A stretch of 64,000 nt of DNA from Corylus avellana (taxonomy: Eukaryota; Streptophyta; Magnoliopsida; Fagales; Betulaceae): contig NC_081545.1 of assembly GCF_901000735.1 (NCBI RefSeq), positions 30,365,968-30,429,967 of the forward strand, written 5' to 3'. A model generated the notes under the pieces. It searched no databases, was not told where the DNA came from, and was given only the letters and a program-made list of their open reading frames with translations. Shown one piece after another: positions 12,938 through 24,779 of the stretch. Position 1 is the first letter of the stretch. The number at the start of each line of letters is the position of its first letter. A program made the position numbers and the translations under genes.

Positions 12938-13489
12938 GATTTGAGAAATTTTTTTGTATTTTGCTTTGGTGATTCGATGTCGTTTTGCCCAAATCACATT
13001 TTGATGGTTGGGGTTTCGTATTTTGAAGAGAATAAATAAAATCAATTATACTGTTTTTGTTTTCTCTGAATTTACCGCGAATCTAGATTCTTCAACTCAA
13101 AATTGAAACCACAATGGGGTCTTAAACCTAAATAGTTGAAGTGGAGGGGTTCTGCTGAGACAAAGGATTGGGTGTAGCCGTGTAGGAACAAAATTGAAAT
13201 GTTATAAGCCAGGCTAAGCAGCTAAATATGAATCAAGTTGCATACCATATTCACATTCTATATTTATCTGCATTTTCTCAAATTTCAAATAGAGTATTAG
13301 AATTTGAAATATACATGTGAAGTCTTCTACGAGCTTGTTCATAAAAGCTAATCGAGTCGAACCGAATTTATATAAATATGTATCGTTTAATAATCAACCT
13401 TAGTTTTGTATATGCGAACGGCTGTTTAATAATCAACTCAAACTTAATTGAGAAGTGTCCGAATATATTCATGAGTAGCTTTGTTGATT
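12938..13489. other. SDHAF4 3' flank
   Basis: This is non-coding AT-rich sequence. The 3' UTR probably ends near 13030-13050, where GAATAAATAAA (about 13030) can serve as a poly(A) signal. Nothing else is recognisable. Confidence 0.5.
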
Positions 13490-13592
13490 CACACAAATTG
13501 GATCTAATGCTCTGAGTTTTTTGAATTCAAGCCGGAGTTGAAGGAGGAGGCGAAATGATAAATCATGGGCCGGGCCTTGCATTTTTTTGGCG
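13490..13592. repeat. Direct repeat copy 2: duplicated CAP-G leader segment
   Basis: This is a diverged copy of 12040-12140, with colinear identity from ACACAAATTGGATCTAATGC through the CATGGGCCGGGCCTTGC block. No CAP-G coding sequence accompanies it. The two copies bracket SDHAF4 about 1.45 kb apart. Confidence 0.85.
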
Positions 13593-14053
13593 GGGCATGG
13601 TTTTTTGAAGAACTGAGAGTTAAGCCCAAGCATTATTTATTTAAGTTTGATTCTTTCGAGGTGTGTGGTTAATTAAGTTTTGCACTGAAATCGAGTACTT
13701 TGTTTTTTTGACGTGTGGGCCTATTTAAAATTCAAAGAACTAAATTAAAATTAGGCAAAAATATAACGACTAAATATGATTTTTTTTTTTTTCTTTCATA
13801 ATTTTTTCAAGAAATTGCGAAAAAAAAAGAAGTAATTTCAAAGGTAAATTAATTATTATTATCTGGTGAAGATTGTGTACTTTTTTGACTAAAATAGTAA
13901 AATGGATGCACACTGGCACGCCTATAATTGACTGTCACCAAACATAAATGGGCTGACGAGGACTAAGGGATTTCCTCCACCAAATTCCACGTGCTTGCTT
14001 CCTACCTAGTTGGATGCTTGTAAATGGTGCAAATCCAATGTGTTGTTTTAATG

Positions 14054-14583
14054 GGCTATGTTTACGAAGAGGCCGGGCAGGCACTGTAGCTGGAATGGCA
14101 CTGTTTCAGCTACAGTGCCAGCAGCAAAAATTGACTTTTTGCTCTCTTTTTTGTTTTTTTTTTTTAATAAAGCAAAATATTAAAAAAAAAAAAAGAAAAA
14201 ATGAGGAGAAAGGGGTGGTGTTCCCGACCACCTTAGGCGTTACTTATTTGCAGAATTAGTTCGATACACCAAATACCAGATCCGCTTTTTTTTTTTTTTT
14301 GTGAGGGTGGTAGGAATACCATTTTAATACGTAAAATGATTCAATATACGGTCATTTCCAGAGGTGGCACAAATACACCAGCGACAAATGGGGTAGTCAG
14401 GTACCCGTTTTAACCCGAAGGGGTGGAACACCACCCACTCTCCTCATTTTTTCTTTTTTCTTTTTTCTTTTTTTTTTTAATATTTTGTATTAAAAAAAAA
14501 AAAAATGAAAGAATCAATTTTTCTTCTTGTGGGCTCGGTGTCGTTCAATTTGGTCTTGCGCTCCCTCTTACCGAAACATAGCC
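14054..14583. mobile_element. Fold-back / MITE-like element with long imperfect inverted repeats
   Basis: The outer ends are inverted: 14054-14072 (GGCTATGTTTACGAAGAGG) pairs imperfectly with 14564-14583. Farther in, the A-rich block with ATGAGGAGAAAGGGGTGGTG (to about 14223) pairs with its complement at 14425-14480. A separate perfect 13-bp hairpin, GGCACTGTAGCTG (14080-14092) against 14107-14119, lies in the left arm. There is no transposase ORF, so it would be non-autonomous. I found no clean target-site duplication, so the superfamily is unassigned; Mutator-like is possible from the long arms. Confidence 0.7.
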
Positions 14584-14689
14584 ATGGTTTTGAACTTGAA
14601 CTTGGGTTGGTAGGAAAGCCCCACCCTCATCGTAGCATTTATTTATTTATTTATTTTTCGATTTTAACGTTTTTTCTGGTATGAATTTA

Positions 14690-14995
14690 TGCTAAGTAAT
14701 GTCTTAAATCATTACTTGCCTAAAAAGTTTAAGCCGATAGGAATAAGTAAATTTAATCACTTAATTATTATTTTAACATTTACCATCACGTGTGGGCTCA
14801 AACTCCTTCTTAATAGGTGAGACTCAACACGTAGAGTATTTAATTGAAATTGTGAATGAGTTGACATAGTTAATGTTCAAACTCAGGACATTTGGTTCTG
14901 ATACCATGTTAAATCATTACTTATACTAAAAGCTTACACTAATAGGAATAAGTAAATTTCATCGTTTAATTGTTACTTTAAAATAACAAACTCTA
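14690..14995. repeat. Two tandem copies of a dispersed repeat motif
   Basis: Segments 14693-14775 and 14908-14990 are alike: both run TTAAATCATTACTT, then AA-AGCTTA/TTTAAG, then AATAGGAATAAGTAAATTT. The same family, inverted, flanks the LINE at 57.8-59.0 kb. This is transposon-like dispersed DNA of unknown class. Confidence 0.6.
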
Positions 14996-15438
14996 TTCTT
15001 TACTTTATATTTAACTGTTGTCAAACATGCTCTCTACATTTTAAGAACCAAAAAGCTAAAATTATATAATTTTTTAAGCTTATTTTTTACTCTCCTTTCC
15101 TTTGATTGGTTTAAAACTAGTAAAACATAATATTTAACTATAATCGAGAAATATTTAAGGAATTTGATGTTTGATTGCTTTTAAAAGTTGCTCTATAAAT
15201 TTAATAAATAATTTTTTCTTCTCAAATTTAATTTTTATTTGAAGAGTTAAGTATAAATGCTCTTAGTCATGGGAGTTTCAACGAGACGTGACTAAAGTAA
15301 CATCTTCCTTATATATCCTCCTAATTTAATTGGAATAAAACACATGACATGACACCTACATAGGCCACACCATCCTATAAATGGAATTACAAATTTCAAT
15401 TTTGGTTACGTAAAATATCAAATCAAGAAACCACGTAG

Positions 15439-15915
15439 GTTGTGTTGTCAAAATTAAAAAGGAACATTAGTCAAACTAAAGTTAAAAGAGAATAATAGAG
15501 ATTCTCTAATAAAAGTGCTTGAGAAGGTATTTTGGGAAAACCAGAATAATAGAGAATATAGAAGCATTCCATTATTGCCATTCTACGTGGTATGCACCTT
15601 TGAAGTTGGCTTCCTATTAGACTCGCATGTTGTCCTTGGCTTGCAACTAAACTTTGTAGGCACAATTTTGGATTTTCCAAGTAATATTGCTTTTCTCTTA
15701 GAATGTTTTTATATTCTTAATATATTATTTTTCTTTGTAGGTTTATTCTTGTCCTAATTACTTAGTTTAGGATTTTTTTTTTTTATTCACCATTATAAAT
15801 AGAAACCATTGTCTTACGATTTATATATAATTGATATGTAATCCTAACGGTCTTTATCATTCTCTTTCTGTCTGCCATGCTCTCTTTTCTCTTTCATGTT
15901 AATATATACCATTAT
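15439..15915 (+). mobile_element. Possible solo LTR remnant
   Basis: The segment resembles a plant LTR. It begins near TGTTGTC, has a TATA-like TATAAATAG at about 15796 followed by a T/C-rich leader-like stretch, and has no adjoining pol or primer-binding site. The ORF inside (15515-15757) matches no family I know. Ends and target-site duplication were not resolved. Confidence 0.3.
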
Positions 15916-18730
15916 AATAAATTTAGGAAAAATTTCACTAAATTTCTCTGAACTTCATCGGTTCTGTAATTATTCTAAAAAGTTTTAAAATTATCAATTT
16001 AGTGTATTGAACTTTCAATTTTTTTCAATATCACTCATATGTTAGGTTTTTCCGTTAAATCATATGAAGAGATGTCAAAATTTATAAAATACCTCTGATT
16101 TTTCTTATAAAAATATTTAAAATAAAATTACAAAGATTTAGCACATGGGTATTTGCAAAATACCCAACGCCTGAATCTTCATAATTTTTATTTTTTTATT
16201 TTTGCCAAAAAGAGGGGTAGTCTAAAATTTTTAACATGCATATTTAATGAAAAAACTTAACTGATGGGTAACATTTAAAAAAAAAAGAAAAAAGTTTCAA
16301 TACAATAAATAAAGATTTTTTAAACTTTGAACAAGTAATTACAAAAATAATAAAAATTGAGGGGATTAAAAAGTAAAGTTTCTCCATAAGATTATACACT
16401 TTTCTCTCCTAGCACAAACCTAGTAGATGATAAAGGATAAAGGAGCATTTTTCTGACAAAAAGATTTGAGATTAGGAGCATCAATATCACAGTAACAATT
16501 TGTTCCAAACTTCCAAACATTGGGTTGCTAGCTTCAAAAGGAAAATACGTTCATCGGTTTTGGACATGGAAAGTTTGGAACATTATGGGTAGAATATGTC
16601 CGATAGAATAGTAGTGAAGAGAAGACAAGTCCTTGTAAACCACCCAATGGATCTTCTTGTAATAACCATCGATCATTTGAGCATTGTAGTCTGTAGATAA
16701 GACACGGAAAGCCTGCAACCTCCGCACCAGATGCCGATCCATAGGCCAAAAGAGAGACAACTAGGATAGCCAAAATATATAAATTGATGGATTATCCACA
16801 TGAATCCAATCAAATTCGTCTGTCAACTGTCAACTGAGTGTCAACTACGGCCTTTTCCTCCACCATCAACTGCGTTCATGAGCAAATGCCATATGCCTAG
16901 TTGTGTTGCTACTGTCCAAAGCACGATCAACTGGTCAGCTTTGTCATCAACAAGGCTGAGGCCACAATGCAATCCTTTAGCTACTCAAGCCCACAATTTG
17001 GTTCCTTTTTGTTAAAGCTGAGAAAAATTAAAACTTTAGTGTTACTATAATATTCCAATGCTATTTATCCAATGTAATCAGGTTGTCTTCTGGATAATAT
17101 TTTGAAATTAATAATCATAGTGCCTTTTTTTCTTTTTCTTTTTTGTTCTTATCACTCAAAAGGAAAAGTTTCACGCCCGTCTTTTTTGGGTAAATATAGA
17201 TGATTCTTATGTTAGAGAAATGTTATTTAGTAGACTATTAATATGACTGTCATACAATTGATATGACTTGACAGTGAAAATCAGTCATTAATTGAATTTT
17301 CTTTTTCACAAGTCCTTATTGATTCAAATGCTGATCGATGGTCTACCCTAGATGCTATCAGCAAAGGAAAGAAAATAAGATCATCCTAGAGAAATGAAGC
17401 AATTCTAAGAATTAGCAATTTTCCACGCTAAGAAGTGAATAATCTGCTCATTTCGACTTATAATTGGCAAAATAAGTTTAGTTGGATTTAATAGTCATAT
17501 AGCAGTCTACTAAATAACATTATTCTTTTATGTTATATTACCTTGGTTTGATTCATAAATCTGAGAATTATGTTGATCATGCAAAAACTTCTCAATACAC
17601 AATCCAAGAACAATGGAAGGATCTAGAGTAGATAATGAAGTGATGTCGTTTAGGCTGATAATTTCACTTAAGAGAATGACAGGGGGGATTAATTCCACAC
17701 CCCAAGCCAAACATTGGAAAGGTATTCTTGACTATTTGGTACCTTAGAAGTCAATAACAACAAACTAGATTTATCTTCCAATAAAACGAGTGGTAAAGGT
17801 TGCAATTCAATTCCAGTGAAACCACCTTTGTCCCTATCAACTTCTTGTATGTTAATGATATCCAGAGAGATATGGATTTCTTATGAACGGTTCATGAGAA
17901 TTGAATGGAGAGTTTTTTGTTTTTTTCTAGACTTGTATACAACGTGTCAGGACATGTATTTTCAAATAATTAATTTGATTATTACAATTTTTTTGTTGTT
18001 GTTGTCATGTGTAAGATGATATATAATTATAGTCTTTTTCTCAAAAATATATGACTTGTTTGACAACCCTTTTCAGGACATTTTTTTAGGAAAAAAAAAA
18101 TAATAACAAACAACTTAACATACAAAATACGCCATCCAGAATGTTTTACCAGACCAACCCAATAGTCTTTTCTCAAAAATCTTGTTGTATGTCGGTCTAT
18201 TAGGAATTGTTTGGACAATTAGGCTACAAAGGGAAACATAATTCTTATATTCTAGAGAACTCTGTTAAAAATGAACTAAAAGAGTATTAGAGAGGGAACA
18301 GACTGAGGTGCTGTAAATTTATGTTGTAGTTCTTTTAAGGGTTCGGGTTTAATTTTTAATATTCTATGAGAAATAGAGAGAAAGCGAAATTGAATCCGAA
18401 GTTTCAAAGATGAGCAGAATGGTCCCCAACTTGAGAGAATACCCAAAAAAAGAAAAGAAAAAAGAAAGAGATGCTAGGATTAGATACAAATCCGCTCTCA
18501 TCCGGTTTTAATTAAGTTGATCGAGATTGTGGGTATTTTATTATGGTAAAAAAAATTATTCAAATTGAGTTGGAAAAAAATAATCTAATTCATTTTCTTC
18601 AATTGATATTTGTCCTTATAAAATATAGAGCAAAAATACATATGAGACATGCTCTAAGAAAAAACGTCAATTTAATAAATTAGTTTGAAATATTTTCCTC
18701 TAATCTACAAGAAAAATTTGTCCTTTTTTG
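15916..18730. other. Gene-free AT-rich DNA
   Basis: No family-level match is visible on either strand. The overlapping minus-strand ORFs at 16534-16773 and 16551-16760 sit in a slightly GC-richer patch (to about 17020) and could be old transposon or gene debris, but I cannot name it. Confidence 0.4.
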
Positions 18731-20550
18731 ATAACGTAAGCTGCAATCGCTACAATTCACGATTTAGTGTGTTTTTTAATTGGATTGACAAATAAGATAT
18801 TTGAGGATGATTCTCCAACTTAAGGAAACAACCAGAGCATGCGATGCTATGATTTTGACATAAATTGCGCTGGATTCGGTTGAAATGGCTGGGTCTGATG
18901 TCACAAATCATGCTGCCTGCAACCTTTAAAATAACTTGATTAAAAATTATTTGTCCTTTGGAGAACACTTCATAAACCTTTGTTAATTTGCAGCAGCAAC
19001 CAAAAATAATAATAATAATAATAATCTATTGTTTGACTTTTGACTTTCGACCCCCAAACCCCCAACAAATAAAAAAATAAATAAATTGTCATTGAAAATA
19101 GTAATTTTTACATTGATATTGTCATACTAATATCACTATACGGCAAATTGGGCCATAACTAGACTTTTCTCTGGCTGTATTCCCAGTTTTTTCTCCCTTA
19201 GTTCTTCTATCCCTATATGTAGTGGGAAAGACCTACCCCTAGTCTTGTTTTTTCTCTTTTTCTTGTAGCCCGAGTTATTAAAAAAAAAAAAAAGTGTAAT
19301 AATATTGTCTCTCACATTATTGTTATTGTATGATAATCACATTAATATCAAACATATTAGCTAACTTTTGTGTGTGTATTTTGCCTTGAGGAGGTAGTAA
19401 TATATCATATGATATAATTAGACTCCCCTTCAAATAATTCATTCCCATATTAAGGATTGAATCCAGAAACTCTCCCTCTAAACTCATTTTCAAGTATAGG
19501 TTATAATTTCTAATTATTAAACCAATGAAAGGAAAAAAAAAATGTCAAATAAGCAATATAAATGTATTAATGTAAACAACTTACTACCAAATTTGTTATA
19601 AATCCAACGAACTGCTTATGTTGGCACTGATGGAACCAAATGTCCCCATCAGTGATTTCAAAGACATCATCAGGAGTTTAATTTCATAACAGTTTCATAT
19701 AATGAGGGCTTGATGCAGAGAACGTGATGCTAGGATTAGACGAAGCAAATTTATTGATCCATTTAGAATATAGTAATTAGTGGACACCTTAATTTGCTTA
19801 GAAATTTTTTTTTTAAGAAGTATTTGTCCCTTGGAAATAACTTAATAAAGTAATAAACCCTTGTTCCACCTTTGACTTTTAGGCTTGCTGACATCCCCCC
19901 CACCCACAAAAAAAAAAAAAATGTACATCGAGGCTTCGAGACATCTTTGTAAAATTTGTCTTTGAAATAAATTACTATTTTTTCACATTAAAATTACTAT
20001 AATAAATGTAAAATATCATTGACCTTCATATATATTATTATTATTGTATGATTGTCGCATCATCAAACAAATTATCTTATTTTATTTATTTTTTTGTTCT
20101 TCTAGGGTGTGATATTGAGGGTAAGGCTAGTGATTTTTGATACAATTCGCAAACTCAACACGAAATTATAGGGTTAGGATTGAAGAGGTTGACTTGTTTA
20201 ATTAAATGGGTCGGGTTAGAGTTAACTTATATAGTCTTATATTCATACTTTGACACAACCCAAACTCCACACGAAACATAATGTCATGTAATTTTTAACA
20301 TAACCCGTGAATCATACTTGAACTCAAGACAAAATTAAAGGGTTAGAGTTGAGGTGTTTGATACGTTTAATTAAATGGGTCGAGTTAAAATTGACATATA
20401 TAATCTTATACACTTATCTCGACATGATCAAAACCCGACACTTAAACACGAATTACTACCCCTAATTCGTAGTAGTCTCCCCTTCAAATATTTGTTTTCT
20501 ATATGAAGGGTTGAATCAAAAATCTCTCATTCTAAACTCCATTCCAAGTG

Positions 20551-20583
<33 letters not shown>

Positions 20584-20990
20584 ACATTTTCAAGTATAGG
20601 GTAGATCCCACTTGACTTGAGACAAAGACCAATGAATTTATTTTGCATCTTTTAATTATTAAGCCAATAAAAGTTAACAACTAAACTACGAAATTTGTTA
20701 TAAATGCTTCCATGCATTATTATTTTTAGTTGCAAATGTCAACCAAAGTGCTTGTGTTGGGAATAATACAACCAAATGTCTCTATTGCATGATGAGTTCG
20801 AAGACATCAGCAGGAGTTTAACTCCAGAATAGTTTACATATAATGCAGGCTTGATGCAGAGAGCGTGATGCTAGGATTAGACGAAGCAAATTGATCACAC
20901 TAATTATAAACTCCAGGGAGAACATGGGCATGATCGATGAATAATATAGTAATTAATCAGGGATGACCATTCACAATCAATCAAATAGAT
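18730..20990. repeat. Degenerate tandem segmental repeat (two clear units, a third partial)
   Basis: Blocks around 19607-19750 and 20744-20891 are colinear and share a perfect 27-bp core (19724-19750 and 20865-20891). Their upstream flanks also align: 19420-19530 with 20470-20665 (GACTCCCCTTCAAATA, then TTCAAGTATAGG, then AATTATTAA). Blocks 18940-19370 and 19815-20075 align too (TATTTGTCC-TTGGA, then CCTTTGACTTT/TTGACTTTTGAC, then TTATTGTATGAT). The layout suggests old tandem duplication with a spacing of about 0.9-1.1 kb. A 31-A run at 20551-20581 lies within. Confidence 0.65.
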
Positions 20991-21112
20991 CTATTAATTT
21001 GGTCAATTTACACCTTATCCTTTGAAGATAACCCCTATGTTTTCTTGTGACCTTTTTGTGGCTCTGGATTATCATCAAGGGACAAATGAGATGTCATTGG
21101 TTAAGAGCAACA

Positions 21113-21155
<43 letters not shown>

Positions 21156-24010
21156 GACCCTTTTACTTTTATTGTTAATATCGTTATCTTCCTTCTTCGA
21201 ATCTGCTGAATGTGACAAAAATGGAAAAATTGGGATGAATGTGAACATAGGAGAAAAACTTAGTGGTCTTCTAGAGATGTCATTTGCTTATAAAATGAAG
21301 TCTCGCCTACTAAAGAATCAATACGAGACTCACTTAGGAGTTTTTTTTTTTAACCACATATTCTAAATGAGTTACTCATTTTTTCAATATAGGACTAGAG
21401 TGTAACGTGATACCGTTTAAAGTCAATTAGAGAAAAACAAAAACAAAACGGAATACCATTTCAAGGCTTTTTTTTTTTTTTTTGGATGAATCATTTCAAG
21501 GCCTTTGGTGCTAATTGTGGGTTTAGAGTCTATAATTGAGGCAATAAAAGAACTAAAACTTTAGAGCATATCCTGTAAAGATTTAGCAAGGTTTGGAGTT
21601 CAAAGATCTTGTGTTAATGACACAGGTGGAATAGCACTCTCTAACCAATATACTTAATGGAATAAACCTTTTTTTTCCTTGTTATGTTATTTTCTTTTGT
21701 TTTTTTCCCCCTTTTTTTTTTGAGGTGGGGGTGGTTGGGAAGTAAATAGTCGATATTCTAGTACGAAAAAGGCAATTTCCCTAACTCCCTACCAACTTTT
21801 CTCCATCTAGACGGAGACATTTGAACAAATAGCCCATCGACGTAAAAGTAGAGCTCAGGAAATGGATAATAGGTATTGAAATTTTGATTGGACCAAAAAA
21901 AAGCTTTGAAATTTTGGGCAATTTTGTTAATTTAGTGGTTTCTGGAGAGGATTGACCCTAATTCCAAGTCATGTGGTAATTACAAAAAGACTGCTCTTCT
22001 CAGCCACCTTCTTTGGCCAAAAAGCCAGAGACCAATATATATTATGACATTGGACTTTGAAAATAGTTGCGTAGATGACTTCTTCCCATGCCTTTTTTTT
22101 TTAAATAAAAAAAATAAATAGTGTTAGTGAAGTCTTCGTTGGATGCAAATATTTCATACTTTTTGATATAAAATAAAGTTCCAACAATCTTTTTATGCTT
22201 TGTGTCACGTTAATGAAATCATCAAACTAGTTTTATAATTTAAAATTTTGCCCTTTAGTTTTGTTGTAAGGGCATTTTCCAAGAAATTCTCCATTCATTG
22301 GTGGGGGTAAATAGATGACATGTTATCTTACGAAAAGTTTATCTTAAAAAATTACAATCATATCATATTTACTTGTTGACTGTTGTCATCAAAAATTAAA
22401 TACAAAATTAAAAAGTGAGTTTTCAAGTTAGTGATGGATAGATAACAAAAGGATTAATGCGTATTAGAGTAATGCTAGGGATCATCGTTTTATCCTTCTA
22501 AAATTGATGTGCCTTTCAAAATCATCATTTGATCAAAATTCAAATATGATTCATCTAAAATCTAATTGTGATTTTAAAAGTCACATCAACTTTTAAAAAA
22601 TAAAATAAAATAAGATAAAAAATAATCCATAACAATACTCTTGCGTATTAAAGGCTAGGAATATATCATTTTCTATCCACATGTATTCACCACCACAAAA
22701 AAAAAAAAAAAAAAAAGGTGATAAAAACGTATGGGTGACAGAGGTCAACAGTTTACCCCAAGACTTTTTAGCCACTTTTGGTTATGGCCTTTCACATCGA
22801 GATTTTACACCAATTATTTATCATTTAAAATTGATATGATTTTTAAAATTATTATTAAATTTTTATAATAATTATTTTAAATTGAATAATAATTTTAAAT
22901 TGAATAATAATTTTAAAAAACAATTCAATTTTAAAAAATAACAGAAAGACGAAAGGATAGTATATGATGTATATCCCATCACTCCTTACCTACTTCCTTT
23001 TTGCTTGCAATCTCTAATTTCAAGGCATTCAAGCGAAATCATTTTGGATTTCCTCTTTTAAGTCATATATCAAAATTTTCCTCCATAATAAATTAGATTT
23101 TTTTTATATAATTTAATATATTAAATTGAAATGTATTTAAAATGAATATGATTTTTGGGTTCATTTTTAATAAAATTATTAATTTTTATAACTATATAAT
23201 TTATAATTCCCACATAAAAGAACATGCTAAAATCATATGTATTTCGATCGTATATCAATTTGATAAATAAAATAAAATAATAAAAAACATCAACAAAAAG
23301 GGCTTCCTAGTTCCTAATTCAACAAAGCCACCCGCGAGCCACCGGGCCCGCCACTCCCTTTCATCCACACTCACCAAACCCCACTTATTATCCGCATCGT
23401 ACGGAATGCTGACATTCAAGAGGTGTAGAGCATTCACGACAAAAGCAGGAAAATAATGCAAAACCCCCCACTTTCATTACAAGCGCGTCTACCGCTCTTA
23501 TTGTGATTTTTATTAATATCACTTCTTTTATTATGATTTTTTTTTTCTCTTCTCTTCTTGACCCACAATATCAAATTTGAATTAGGAAATTCTCCATTTC
23601 ACTTGAACCAAATAATATCTAGTTATAGTCAACGAATATTTTTATCCTATCGAAAAATGAAAGAATAAAAATACTCATTTACTATAACTAACTGAATATT
23701 ACCTAAATGATCTGAAGGAGATCATGTTCCATCAAAATTGGAGTGATTCTAAGTACAAATAAATTGGTACAAAAACTTAAGATTGAATATTGATTTAAAT
23801 TATGGTAATGTGTTTTATAGATAAAATAAATTTATTTGTGTTTTTCCTTAACAAAAAAAAAACATAATAAATATTTATTATGACACCGCATAATTTCATT
23901 TATATTAGAGTAAAAAAAATTGGATTTAAATTTAGGGCCAGTACCTAATGCTTTTTATCAGATTTTGAGAGAACAAAATGTATATCCAGAAATAGTTGAG
24001 AGCGTGAAGA
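20991..24010. other. Gene-free AT-rich DNA with poly(A) tract
   Basis: It contains a 33-A run (about 21114-21146) and other homopolymers. A minus-strand ORF at 23255-23461 has a locally GC-rich 3' half but matches nothing I recognise. No RNA gene is visible. Confidence 0.45.
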
Positions 24011-24014
24011 GAAA

Positions 24015-24240
24015 ATTAAGGAAAAATCTTATCCTAAGCAGTAAGCACTGTCGCACAATGAGGTGATTGGGAGTTTGAACACCGCGGTGAGCCCAATAAG
24101 ATGACTAACAACTCATAGGATGTCGTGTTCCACTTAGTATTCTACGACACGTGCCGGTAAAAACAAGGCCCTTACGAACGAAGCAAGTCGCTTGTCCTTC
24201 AGCGTGTGCCCACGGGATGAGAATCCTCATAATTTGTTTA
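24015..24240 (+). mobile_element. Possible SINE-like repeat with B-box
   Basis: The segment reads like a tRNA-derived plant SINE: TAAGCAGTAAGCACTG as a weak A-box, then AGTTTGAACACC as a B-box about 40 nt later, followed by GC-richer body sequence. No A-tail or target-site duplication was found, so the call is tentative. Confidence 0.35.
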
Positions 24241-24249
24241 ATTAAAGGT

Positions 24250-24720
24250 TAAATACCTAATACCCTAGAGTTTTGTTTTTTATTTTTTTTTGTCTAATTT
24301 TGTTTACAAGAAGTACTTGTAATTTTGATAAAGATTAAATTAATCATTTCGTCTATTGACTGTTAACTGACTTAACGGAATCCACATCACTGACATGTGA
24401 ATCAATTAAAATTTAACACTTGACATAAGTAGCCATATCATCACTGATGACGTAGATATTAATTTTTTTTTTTAAAAATAAAATATATATATATATATTT
24501 AAAAAAAAAAAAAAAATTTGGGGTGGCCCATCTAGCTAGATGGGGGTGGCCGAAACCACCCTCAGTGGGTATTGGGGCCACCCCCATGGAGCCAAGGGGA
24601 TGACTTGATAATTTTTAATTTTTAATTTTTAAATAAAAAATAATAATTATCTGGCCACGCCATCATTGATGATGTGGCCACTTATGCTACACTTTTTATT
24701 TGTAGCATTATCTAAGTCAT
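24250..24720. mobile_element. MITE-like fold-back element
   Basis: Inverted arms at 24413-24460 (ACTTGACATAAGTAGCCATA, then ATCACTGATGACGT) and 24646-24695 (GCCATCATTGATGATGTGG, then CCACTTATG) pair imperfectly. The centre holds an AT/poly(A) tract and a GC-rich palindromic motif of the GGGGGTGGCCGAAACCACC type (24540-24560). A related motif recurs at 32676-32693. There is no coding capacity. Confidence 0.6.
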
Positions 24721-24779
24721 TGCAAAAAGAAAAAGAAAAAAAGAAAAAAAGCACGAATTCTTAATTTGAAAATTTAAAA

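Noticed and set aside
15515..15757. 80-aa plus-strand ORF
   Set aside because: It is hydrophobic, from AT-rich DNA inside a possible LTR, and has no recognisable domain.
16534..16773. Overlapping minus-strand ORFs in a GC-richer patch
   Set aside because: They look slightly protein-like but could not be tied to any family. They are left as unassigned debris rather than a gene.
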